Below, one piece after another: positions 8,126 to 14,845 of a stretch of DNA of 27,098 nucleotides (position 1 is the first letter of the stretch; the number at the start of each line of letters is the position of its first letter). Location: NCBI GenBank assembly GCA_035281645.1, contig DATEDN010000015.1:1-27098 (forward strand), in the 5' to 3' direction. This stretch comes from JACCTH01 sp035281645. Lineage in GTDB: Bacteria > Actinomycetota > Acidimicrobiia > Spongiisociales > ZC4RG35. The notes under the pieces were generated by a model. That model searched no databases, was not told the DNA's origin, and saw nothing but the letters and a program-made list of their open reading frames with translations. The position numbers and the translations under genes are program-made.

Positions 8126-9030
8126 GGTTCTCGGTCCAGGGCTGGGCGGCCGACTACGGACCACCGGCCGGTCTGGAACTCGAAGAGGGGGCGACCATCG
8201 ACCCCGACATTGAGGTCGACGAGCGCCAATGGTCACCTCTTGCGGTGTCGGCGCAGCCGGCGGCGGAGGCGCTCTTCGTCGACGGAGTGCGCCGGGTCGA
8301 TGCCAACTTGTGGATCGAGAGCGATGAGGGGATTCCGGTGCTGGCCTTGGCAGCGAGTTACGCGGCCGGGGCGGTGTTGAGCAACCACAAAGCCGTCGTC
8401 GTCAGAGAGGAGGTGAGGCGAGGAATTTTCACCTCCGCTTGCAACTCGGAGCCGATCGAGACAATGCATGGTGGCTACCAGGTGCACCTCACGGAAGGTG
8501 AATCTCCGGAGAAGTTGTGGCTCGGATTGCAGTCGCAAATGTCGGTGCTGGAGGGAATCGTTGCCAGCACCTACTCAGACGTGCCATTGATCGTGGTCGA
8601 TGGGCCGCTTTCCCACAAGAAGCATGTCCCCGCCGCCGTCGGGTACATCAAGACTCAACACGTCCATTACTTGCCCGAGCACTTGCGTCCGATCCTGCCC
8701 CGACTTGTGGCAGGGGAGAGGACACCGTTGTTTCTCATCGGCGGTGGCGGCTGGAACCGGATTTCCTGGTATGCGAAACTGCCGCTCAAGGGGTCGAGCA
8801 TCATCGATGGGCTGATCCGGGCCGAGATCGGTTCGACTGACGTCAGCGCCGCCCGACGAGTGGCCGACCTCACCACCGCCACGATCGTTCGCTTCGCTTC
8901 CGAGGGCCACAAGGAACCGCGGGCGCCGCAAAATCTCTACCCGATCGGAGGTCTCGAGCGACGTCTTCGTCACATGCTTGGCGAGCGCGAGCTAATGGTG
9001 CGAGGGCTGCGTCTCGCCGCTTCGAACTAG
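8122..9030 (+). CDS. nurA: NurA-type nuclease, fourth gene of the herA-mre11-rad50 operon
   Basis: A 302-aa protein with GTG start overlapping the sbcC stop. It has the pattern of the NurA RNase-H-like fold. FVDGVRRVDANLW (D54) fits the first metal-binding motif, an acidic residue in SVLEG (E144) and VVDGPL (D160) fit the next ones, and GYIKTQ (K177) follows. The C-terminal block PQNLYPIGGLERRL (269-282) is strongly reminiscent of NurA proteins. NurA is a Mn2+-dependent 5'-3' exonuclease/endonuclease whose dimer sits on the HerA hexamer. The identification is from recognised motifs plus position next to herA, mre11 and rad50, without a database search. Residue assignments to specific metal ligands are inferred. 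Confidence 0.82.
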   Translation: MRFSVQGWAADYGPPAGLELEEGATIDPDIEVDERQWSPLAVSAQPAAEALFVDGVRRVDANLWIESDEGIPVLALAASYAAGAVLSNHKAVVVREEVRRGIFTSACNSEPIETMHGGYQVHLTEGESPEKLWLGLQSQMSVLEGIVASTYSDVPLIVVDGPLSHKKHVPAAVGYIKTQHVHYLPEHLRPILPRLVAGERTPLFLIGGGGWNRISWYAKLPLKGSSIIDGLIRAEIGSTDVSAARRVADLTTATIVRFASEGHKEPRAPQNLYPIGGLERRLRHMLGERELMVRGLRLAASN

Positions 9031-9039
9031 GGTCTCGGC

Positions 9040-9492
9040 GTGACTGTTTTCGCAGAGGTCTCAGATCTCGACGGTACGGTTGGAACGGACCTCGGCTACT
9101 CGGATTGGATCGAAATCACCCAAGAGCGGATAAACCAATTCGCCGAGGCGACCAGTGACCACCAATGGATCCACGTCGACCCCGAGCGGGCGGCGATGGG
9201 ACCGTTCGGTACCACGATCGCCCACGGCTATCTGACACTGTCGCTGGCAGTGCCGCTGATGCAGCAATTCTTCAGGGTGGAAAATGCGCAAATGGGGATC
9301 AACTACGGATCGAACAAAGTGCGCTTCATCTCTCCGGTGCCGGTTGGATCGCGGATACGAGCCAAGGGCACGATTGCCGGGGTGGAGGACTTCGGCAACG
9401 GACGCCAGGTGACCCTCGACGTCACTTTCGAGATCGATGGGAACGAGAAGCCCGCCTGTGTCGCCCAGGTGATCTCCCGGGTGTACGGGTAG
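9040..9492 (+). CDS. MaoC-like (R)-specific enoyl-CoA hydratase
   Basis: A 150-aa single hot-dog-domain protein with GTG start. The hydratase motif ATSDHQWIHVDPERAA supplies the catalytic Asp/His pair. The following FGTTIAHGYLTLSL and INYGSNKVRFISPVPVGSR closely resemble the mycobacterial Rv0130 (HtdZ) type of 3-hydroxyacyl-CoA dehydratase. The expected role is reversible hydration of trans-2-enoyl-CoA in fatty-acid metabolism; chain-length preference cannot be read from sequence. It lies 9 nt after the nurA-like gene and may share its transcript, but nothing links it functionally to DNA repair. It converges on gpsA with an 18-nt gap and no obvious terminator. Confidence 0.9.
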   Translation: MTVFAEVSDLDGTVGTDLGYSDWIEITQERINQFAEATSDHQWIHVDPERAAMGPFGTTIAHGYLTLSLAVPLMQQFFRVENAQMGINYGSNKVRFISPVPVGSRIRAKGTIAGVEDFGNGRQVTLDVTFEIDGNEKPACVAQVISRVYG

Positions 9493-9510
9493 CTCGCGGC
9501 GACCCGTCCG

Positions 9511-10503
9511 CTAGACCTCGCTCCTCGAAGCGCGGGTCATGAGCGACAACACTGCCTGGCGGGGGTGGTGGCCCGCATAGAGGACGTTCCCAACTTGGGC
9601 GGCAATGGGCATCTCCACGCCGACCCGGTCCGCTAACTGCAGCACCGCCTTCGTGGTCTTGACGCCTTCGGCAACCATGTTCATCTCGCCAGTGATCTCG
9701 TCGAGTGACTTCCCGGCGGCGAGTCCGAGGCCGACCCGGTGGTTCCTGCTGTGAGGCGAGGTGGACGTGGCAATGAGATCGCCCATCCCGGCCAATCCGG
9801 AGAACGTGGCCGGCGCACCCCCTAAGGCAACACCGAGCCGTGTGAGTTCGGCCAACGCCCGAGTGATCAAAGCTGCTCTGGTGTTGTCGCCAAAGCCGAG
9901 CCCCGTCGACATTCCGGCGGCAATTGCCATCACATTCTTCAAGCTCCCGGCGAGCTCGCACCCGACGACGTCGTCGTTGGTGTAAACCCGGAAAGTTGGC
10001 CCCATGAACGTTGCCTGGACCTGGCTTGCCACCTCCGGGTTCTTCATCGCCACGACCGCGGCAGTGGGGCTTCCTGCCATCACCTCGGCGGCGAGATTGG
10101 GTCCGGTCAGTACTCCGATGCGATCGGGGTTGTGCTCTGGTCTGAGATCGGCGACCACTTCGGTCATCCTTCGGAGGGTTTCGACTTCGATTCCCTTGGT
10201 GAGCGAGACGATCGGGACTTCGTCACCTAACCGAATACGGGCGAGCACCTCGGCAAACCGATGGGAGGGAACGGCGATGGCGACGATGGTCGCTCCTGCG
10301 ACCGCCTCTTCGAGATCGGTGGTCGCCTCGAGGCCGGCTGGAAGCCGATGCCCCGGTAGGTAATCGGGGTTTTCCGAGGTGGTATTGATGACTACGGCCA
10401 GTTCAGGCCGGCGTGCCCAAAGCCGCACCGAATTCTGGCGGGCGGCGAGGGCAGCGACTGCCGTTCCCCACGATCCGGCCCCGATCACGGCAATTCGGTC
10501 CAT
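9511..10503 (-). CDS. gpsA: Glycerol-3-phosphate dehydrogenase [NAD(P)+]
   Basis: A 330-aa protein starting at ATG 10503 (MDRIAVIGAGSWGTAVA), with the Rossmann NAD(P) motif GAGSWG near the N-terminus. VSLTKGIE, LTGPNLAAEV, the catalytic-lysine segment GSLKNVMAIAAG and GFGDNTRAALITR are all typical of GpsA. It makes sn-glycerol-3-phosphate from dihydroxyacetone phosphate for phospholipid synthesis in the cytoplasm. A longer frame opening at 10611 is rejected because the extra 36 residues lie inside ychF and precede the conserved start. Starts of gpsA and ychF are only 16 bp apart and divergent, so each promoter must lie inside the other gene or overlap. Confidence 0.96.
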   Translation of the reverse strand: MDRIAVIGAGSWGTAVAALAARQNSVRLWARRPELAVVINTTSENPDYLPGHRLPAGLEATTDLEEAVAGATIVAIAVPSHRFAEVLARIRLGDEVPIVSLTKGIEVETLRRMTEVVADLRPEHNPDRIGVLTGPNLAAEVMAGSPTAAVVAMKNPEVASQVQATFMGPTFRVYTNDDVVGCELAGSLKNVMAIAAGMSTGLGFGDNTRAALITRALAELTRLGVALGGAPATFSGLAGMGDLIATSTSPHSRNHRVGLGLAAGKSLDEITGEMNMVAEGVKTTKAVLQLADRVGVEMPIAAQVGNVLYAGHHPRQAVLSLMTRASRSEV

Positions 10504-10519
10504 TGCGGTCAAGGTAACA

Positions 10520-11584
10520 ATGGGTGATATGCCAAGGCTTGGAATCGTGGGCTTTCCCAACGTCGGCAAGACCACGCTCTTCAACGCCGTCACCGGGTTG
10601 TCGGCACCCACTGGCGCTCATCCCTACAGCACCACCGAACCCAGGCTAGGGGTAGCCAGCGTTCCCGATCCCAAGCTCGAACGGGCATCGATCCTGGAGG
10701 GCTCAGCCAAAACGACGCCAGCCACGCTGGAGTTGTTGGACCTCCCGCCCATCGTGCCCGGCCAGGCCGGCAGTCGCTTTCTCGCCCAAGTGCGAGAGGT
10801 AGAGGCATTGATCGTGGTGCTGCGAGCCTTCGGAGATCCGGCGATCTCCGATGAAGGGCTAGGACATGATCCGGTCAGTCAGGCGGAGGAGCTCCTCCTC
10901 GAATTGGCAGTGGCGGACCATCAGGTCTTTGCCAAGAAGGCCGAGCGGGTTGCCAAGGAGGCAACTGGCGATGCGAGCCGGCAGGCAATGGCCTCCGCCC
11001 TGACCGAAGCGACGCAACATCTTGGGGATGGCGAACAACTCCGCACGCGCAAATGGGCGGAGGCTGACCAGGAGTTCTTCCGCGATCTCGCTCCATTGAC
11101 TTCCAAGCCGGCCATCTGGGTCATCAACGTCGATGAGTTCGAAGCCAGTGCAGAAGGCCTGATCGACAAGGTGGCAGGAGTCGTCCCCGAGAGTGACGTG
11201 ATCGTGGCCCTGAGCGCCCGGATTGAGGAGGAGGGTTCGTTGCTCAGCGCCGAGGAAAGGGCTGAGCTATTCGAGGGATTAGGACTCGGCGAAGGCGCTC
11301 TGGCAAAGATGGTCGGCGCCGCCTATCGGAGCCTTGGTCTGATCTCCTTTTACACCCTCGGTCCTAAAGAAGCCCGGGCCTGGACGGTGCGGGCGGGGGC
11401 CCTGGCCCCCGAGGCGGCGGGGAAGATCCATACCGACCTCGAGCGGGGCTTCATCCGCGCCGAGGTAGCCGGAATCGACGAGGTCATCGCCGCCGGCGGG
11501 TGGGATCGAACGAAGACCCGGACCGAGGGAAAGGATTACCGGGTAGCGGTCGGGGACGTCTTGGTTATCCGTTTCTCGATCTAG
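10520..11584 (+). CDS. ychF: YchF/Ola1-family P-loop NTPase
   Basis: A 354-aa protein from ATG 10520, which has AAGG five nt upstream; ATG 10529 (MPRLGIVGF) is an alternative. The P-loop GFPNVGKTT is near the N-terminus, with the switch-like PYSTTEPRLGVASVPD after it. A middle coiled-coil region follows, and the C-terminal TGS-type domain ends YTLGPKEARAWTVRAG and FIRAEV...YRVAVGDVLVIRF. YchF proteins bind ribosomes, prefer ATP to GTP in studied cases and modulate stress and leaderless-mRNA translation. Length and motifs match the family. A strong hairpin terminator lies about 180 bp downstream. Confidence 0.95.
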   Translation: MGDMPRLGIVGFPNVGKTTLFNAVTGLSAPTGAHPYSTTEPRLGVASVPDPKLERASILEGSAKTTPATLELLDLPPIVPGQAGSRFLAQVREVEALIVVLRAFGDPAISDEGLGHDPVSQAEELLLELAVADHQVFAKKAERVAKEATGDASRQAMASALTEATQHLGDGEQLRTRKWAEADQEFFRDLAPLTSKPAIWVINVDEFEASAEGLIDKVAGVVPESDVIVALSARIEEEGSLLSAEERAELFEGLGLGEGALAKMVGAAYRSLGLISFYTLGPKEARAWTVRAGALAPEAAGKIHTDLERGFIRAEVAGIDEVIAAGGWDRTKTRTEGKDYRVAVGDVLVIRFSI

Positions 11585-11587
11585 GGG

Positions 11588-11596
11588 TGTGGATAA
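11588..11596 (-). other. DnaA-box-like 9-mer
   Basis: The plus strand reads TGTGGATAA, the exact complement of the strong DnaA box TTATCCACA, placed just after the ychF stop. A weaker 7/9 match (TTATCCGTT) lies about 20 nt upstream inside ychF. There is no dnaA, dnaN or box cluster nearby, so a chance match or an isolated DnaA-regulated site is more likely than an origin. Confidence 0.3.
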
Positions 11597-11655
11597 CAAA
11601 TCCCCCGGACGCAGGCGTCTGGAGGCTGTGTCTAGATATCATCGATCGAGACCGT

Positions 11656-11716
11656 CAGGTGGCCCCACACCTGCGGTTCCCCAACCCCACGACAGGGGTC
11701 GCGCGGGACACCCCTG
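11656..11716 (+). ncRNA. Candidate structured RNA: two hairpins upstream of the C6-loop terminator
   Basis: Two perfect inverted repeats occur in the non-coding gap after ychF. CAGGTG (11656-11661) pairs with CACCTG (11668-11673) around a C4-containing loop. CAGGGGT (11693-11699) pairs with ACCCCTG (11710-11716). With the C6-loop terminator at 11764-11798 they make three successive hairpins. They could be the ychF 3' untranslated region or a small RNA; no convincing promoter was found (TATCAT at 11637 is the only weak -10). Confidence 0.3.
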
Positions 11717-11763
11717 GCGCCCGCGCCGATGGATTCCCTGTCGGCTCTTCGCAAGGAGAGCAG

Positions 11764-11806
11764 GCGGGGCTCCGGTTCCCCCCTTGCCGGAGCCCCGCTC
11801 TGTTTC
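11764..11806 (+). terminator. Rho-independent terminator after ychF, loop with six C
   Basis: A perfect 12-bp stem, GCGGGGCTCCGG (11764-11775) with CCGGAGCCCCGC (11787-11798), closes an 11-nt loop containing CCCCCC and is followed by TCTGTTTC. It would end ychF transcription and insulate the gcvP leader. Confidence 0.75.
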
Positions 11807-11862
11807 TGCCGTTCCCGAGCGCTTCGGCGGCCAAACCCCAGAACGGGCCCGACCTCCGCTGG

Positions 11863-11868
11863 TACCAT
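11863..11868 (+). promoter_or_regulatory. Possible -10 element of gcvP
   Basis: TACCAT fits the actinobacterial TAnnnT pattern and sits about 20 nt before the riboswitch aptamer, so a start near 11875 would place the aptamer at the 5' end of the message. No good -35 hexamer is present 17 nt upstream. Confidence 0.3.
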
Positions 11869-11885
11869 TCGAGTGCTGTCAAAAC

Positions 11886-11958
11886 CGGACGGGAGAGACC
11901 CCCTGGGGTCGCCGAAGGGGCAACTGCATCCCCGCAATCTCTCAGGCCTAAGGACCGT
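11886..11958 (+). ncRNA. Glycine riboswitch (gcvT motif) in the gcvP leader
   Basis: The conserved core of the glycine aptamer is readable in order: GGACGGGAGAGACC, then GCCGAAGGGGCAA, then a CCCCGC arm, then AATCTCTCAGGC, then AAGGACCGT. GAGAG pairs with CTCTC to form the closing helix. Glycine binding would switch on gcvP, the glycine decarboxylase gene starting 58 nt downstream. Only one full aptamer is visible. The following 11960-12000 stretch has GAGGCTGAAGGCAAA, which could be a remnant or 'ghost' second aptamer, but it lacks CTCTCAGG. No intrinsic terminator lies between aptamer and gene, so control is probably at translation start. Confidence 0.92.
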
Positions 11959-12002
11959 TCGGCGAGGCGAGGCTGAAGGCAAACCGCTGACAGTCGGGGA
12001 GC

Positions 12003-12008
12003 GAAGGG
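12003..12008 (+). promoter_or_regulatory. gcvP ribosome binding site
   Basis: GAAGGG lies 8 nt before ATG 12017 and supports this start over the long upstream frame that would run through the riboswitch. TCGGG (11994-11998) and CCCGA (12013-12017) flank the site and could fold it into a hairpin loop, a plausible expression platform. Confidence 0.5.
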
Positions 12009-12016
12009 ACGACCCG

Positions 12017-14845
12017 ATGGAAGTTCTGACCGACTTCTCCCGCCGCCATCTGGGACCGCGTCCGGCCGACATAGCCAAGATGCTGGCCGAGATTGGGGCG
12101 GGTTCGATTGATGGGCTGATCGACGAGACCGTGCCCGGGGCGATCAGGATTACCGAGGAGCTGTCACTCCCTTCCGCCCTCAGCGAGCCCGAGACCCTGG
12201 TGGAGATGCGACGCCTGGCAGACAAGAACCAGGTGTTTACCCAGATGATCGGTCTCGGCTACTACGACACCCACACCCCGTCCGTGATATTGCGCAACGT
12301 CCTCGAGAACCCGGCCTGGTACACGGCCTACACGCCATATCAGCCCGAGATCTCCCAGGGTCGACTCGAGCTATTGCTGACGTTCCAGACAATGGTCACC
12401 GACCTCTGCGGCCTCGAGGTCGCCAATGCCTCCCTCCTCGATGAGGGGACGGCAGCGGCGGAGGCGATGACGATGTGCCGGCGACTGGCTACGGGCGATC
12501 GCAAAGTGTTTTGGGTCGACCGCGACTGTCATCCTCAAACCATCGCAGTGGTGACCACCCGGGCAGAGCCAGTCGGTATCGAGTTGCGAATCGCCGAACC
12601 TGCCGACTTCGAATTCACCGACGCGTTCGGGGCTCTGGTCGCCTACCCGTCATCCTCGGGAGCGCTCGCAGACCATCGCTCGGTGATCGAAGCGGCCCAC
12701 GCCGCGGGATCTTTGATCGCGGTTGCCACCGATCTCCTCGCCCTCACTGTCCTGGTTCCTCCCGGGGAGCTAGGGGCTGACGTCGCGGTGGGCTCATCGC
12801 AGAGGTTTGGCGTGCCCTTGGGGTTCGGCGGACCCCATGCCGCGTTCATCGCCACCCGCCAGAGCATGGTGCGGGCTCTTCCCGGCCGCCTGGTGGGAGT
12901 TTCGAAAGACTCTGCCGGTCGCATTGCGTTCCGGCTGGCCCTCCAAACCCGTGAGCAACACATACGCCGAGAGAAAGCGACGTCCAACGTATGCACTGCG
13001 CAGGTCTTGCTGGCCATCATGGCTGCCCTCTACGCCTGCTGGCACGGACCAGAGGGTTTGGTCGCGATCGCCCGTCGGGTAAATCACCTGGCTGGGAGGA
13101 TGGCCGCATCTTTCGTCGGCGCGGGGATGACGGTCGAGAACCCGACGTGGTTTGACACACTCACCGTTTCAGCTCCGGGCAGGGCCCGGGCGATGGTGGA
13201 GGCAGCTCAGACCCGGCGGATAAACCTCCGGTTGGTGGATGAAGACCGGTTTGGAATCTCCTTTGACGAGACCACCACGGAGCGTGACCTGCAGCTCCTC
13301 GGCGAAGCGTTCGGAATCCCCCTCGTCGAGGCGCCCGTCGAGGGCATACCGCCGTCGCTTGCTCGCCACGGTGAGTTCCTCACCCATGAAGTTTTCGACC
13401 GCTATCGATCCGAGCACGAGATGCTGCGATTCCTGCGACGCCTGTCCGATAAGGACCTGGCTCTCGATCGCACCATGATTCCGCTCGGCTCCTGCACGAT
13501 GAAACTGAACGCGGCGACCGAGATGATCCCGATCACCCTCGAGGGCTTTGCCCGCATCCATCCCTTTGCCCCTCGCGAGCAATCCGAGGGTTATAGGGAG
13601 CTCATCGAGGGCCTGGCCCGGTATCTCGAGGTGATCACGGGATATGACCGGGTTTCGCTGCAGCCGAATGCCGGCTCTCAGGGAGAGCTCGCCGGGCTGC
13701 TGGCGATCCGCGCCTATCACCGCTCCCGCGGCGAGGAAGGACGAGATTTGTGCTTGATCCCCTCGTCGGCGCACGGCACCAATGCCGCCTCGGCGGTGAT
13801 GGCGGGGATGGAGGTCATGGTCGTCGCTTGCGACGAGGAGGGCAACGTCGATCTCGCCGACCTCGAGTCGAAATGCGCTGCTAATGCCGATCGTTTGTCG
13901 GCGGTGATGGTGACATATCCATCGACCCACGGAGTTTTTGAGGAGAGCATCAGGGGCCTTTGCGAGACGGTCCACCGCTACGGCGGGCAGGTTTACGTGG
14001 ATGGGGCGAACCTCAACGCCATGGTGGGGCTCGCGCAACCACCGAAGTTCGGGGCTGACGTTTCTCACCTCAACTTGCACAAGACATTCACCATCCCCCA
14101 TGGCGGCGGTGGACCGGGCGTCGGTCCGATCGGTGTGCGTGCCCACCTCGCCCCGTTTCTCCCCTCGCACCCTTTGGTTGATGAAGCCGGTCCGGCAACC
14201 GGTATAGGAGCGATCTCGTCGGCACCATGGGGATCTGCCGGAATCCTTCCCATTCCCTATGCCTACATCCGAATGATGGGAGCGACGGGATTGCGGCGCG
14301 CATCTGAGGTGGCGATCCTCGGTGCCAACTACCTGGCCACCCGCCTCGAGAGTCACTTTCCAATTCTCTATCGCGGTGCCGCTGGGCGGGTTGCCCATGA
14401 ATGCATTCTCGATCTCCGGCCCCTCCAGAGGGCGACAGGGATCGGAGCCGAAGACGTCGCCAAGCGGCTGGCCGATTACGGATTCCATGCTCCGACCTTG
14501 AGCTTTCCGGTTGCAGGGACGCTCATGGTCGAGCCGACCGAGAGCGAATCGCTTGCCGAGCTCGATCGATTCTGTGAGGCCATGATCGGGATCCGTGGAG
14601 AGATCGCCAGGGTGGAGAGCGGAGAATGGAGCGAGGACGAGAGCCCCCTTCGATGGGCGCCGCATACATCCCTCGACGTTGCCACCGACGGCTGGGAGCG
14701 GGCATATTCACGTGAGCTGGCCGCGTTTCCCGCCGAGCGGCTACGCCTCAGCAAGTACTGGCCGCCGGTATCAAGGATTGACGGGGCAGGAGGTGACCGT
14801 AACCTGATTTGTGCCTGTCCACCGCTTGAGGATTACGCCCCGTGA
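12017..14845 (+). CDS. gcvP: Glycine dehydrogenase (decarboxylating), full-length P protein
   Basis: A 942-aa homodimer-type P protein starting MEVLTDFSRRHLGPRPADI. The N-terminal half (MIGLGYYDTHTPSVILRNV, NPAWYTAYTPYQPEISQGRLE) and C-terminal half (PLGSCTMKLNAATEM, HGTNAASAVMAGMEV) are fused in one chain. The pyridoxal-phosphate lysine is K689 in LHKTF, followed by the glycine-rich loop PHGGGGPGVGPIGV. It decarboxylates glycine and passes the aminomethyl group to the lipoyl arm of GcvH in the glycine cleavage system. gcvT and gcvH are not in this window. The glycine riboswitch directly upstream predicts induction by excess glycine. Length matches the roughly 950-aa family. Confidence 0.97.
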   Translation: MEVLTDFSRRHLGPRPADIAKMLAEIGAGSIDGLIDETVPGAIRITEELSLPSALSEPETLVEMRRLADKNQVFTQMIGLGYYDTHTPSVILRNVLENPAWYTAYTPYQPEISQGRLELLLTFQTMVTDLCGLEVANASLLDEGTAAAEAMTMCRRLATGDRKVFWVDRDCHPQTIAVVTTRAEPVGIELRIAEPADFEFTDAFGALVAYPSSSGALADHRSVIEAAHAAGSLIAVATDLLALTVLVPPGELGADVAVGSSQRFGVPLGFGGPHAAFIATRQSMVRALPGRLVGVSKDSAGRIAFRLALQTREQHIRREKATSNVCTAQVLLAIMAALYACWHGPEGLVAIARRVNHLAGRMAASFVGAGMTVENPTWFDTLTVSAPGRARAMVEAAQTRRINLRLVDEDRFGISFDETTTERDLQLLGEAFGIPLVEAPVEGIPPSLARHGEFLTHEVFDRYRSEHEMLRFLRRLSDKDLALDRTMIPLGSCTMKLNAATEMIPITLEGFARIHPFAPREQSEGYRELIEGLARYLEVITGYDRVSLQPNAGSQGELAGLLAIRAYHRSRGEEGRDLCLIPSSAHGTNAASAVMAGMEVMVVACDEEGNVDLADLESKCAANADRLSAVMVTYPSTHGVFEESIRGLCETVHRYGGQVYVDGANLNAMVGLAQPPKFGADVSHLNLHKTFTIPHGGGGPGVGPIGVRAHLAPFLPSHPLVDEAGPATGIGAISSAPWGSAGILPIPYAYIRMMGATGLRRASEVAILGANYLATRLESHFPILYRGAAGRVAHECILDLRPLQRATGIGAEDVAKRLADYGFHAPTLSFPVAGTLMVEPTESESLAELDRFCEAMIGIRGEIARVESGEWSEDESPLRWAPHTSLDVATDGWERAYSRELAAFPAERLRLSKYWPPVSRIDGAGGDRNLICACPPLEDYAP

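Noticed and set aside
7394..8236. 280-residue minus-strand frame
   Set aside because: Antisense to the C-terminal ATPase lobe of sbcC and the nurA start; no recognisable motifs.
10379..10519. Upstream extension of ychF into gpsA
   Set aside because: Sequence is antisense to the conserved gpsA N-terminus; the P-loop protein start fits at 10520 or 10529.
11565..11596. Replication origin
   Set aside because: Only one perfect and one weak DnaA-box match, with no AT-rich unwinding region and no dnaA, dnaN or gyrase genes nearby.
11729..12016. 96-residue upstream extension of the gcvP frame
   Set aside because: It would translate through the terminator hairpin and the glycine riboswitch; GcvP homology begins at ATG 12017 with a good ribosome site.
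13169..14665. 498-residue open frame on the minus strand
   Set aside because: Fully antisense to gcvP, which has strong family motifs; the frame reflects GC-rich codon bias and its translation is not protein-like.
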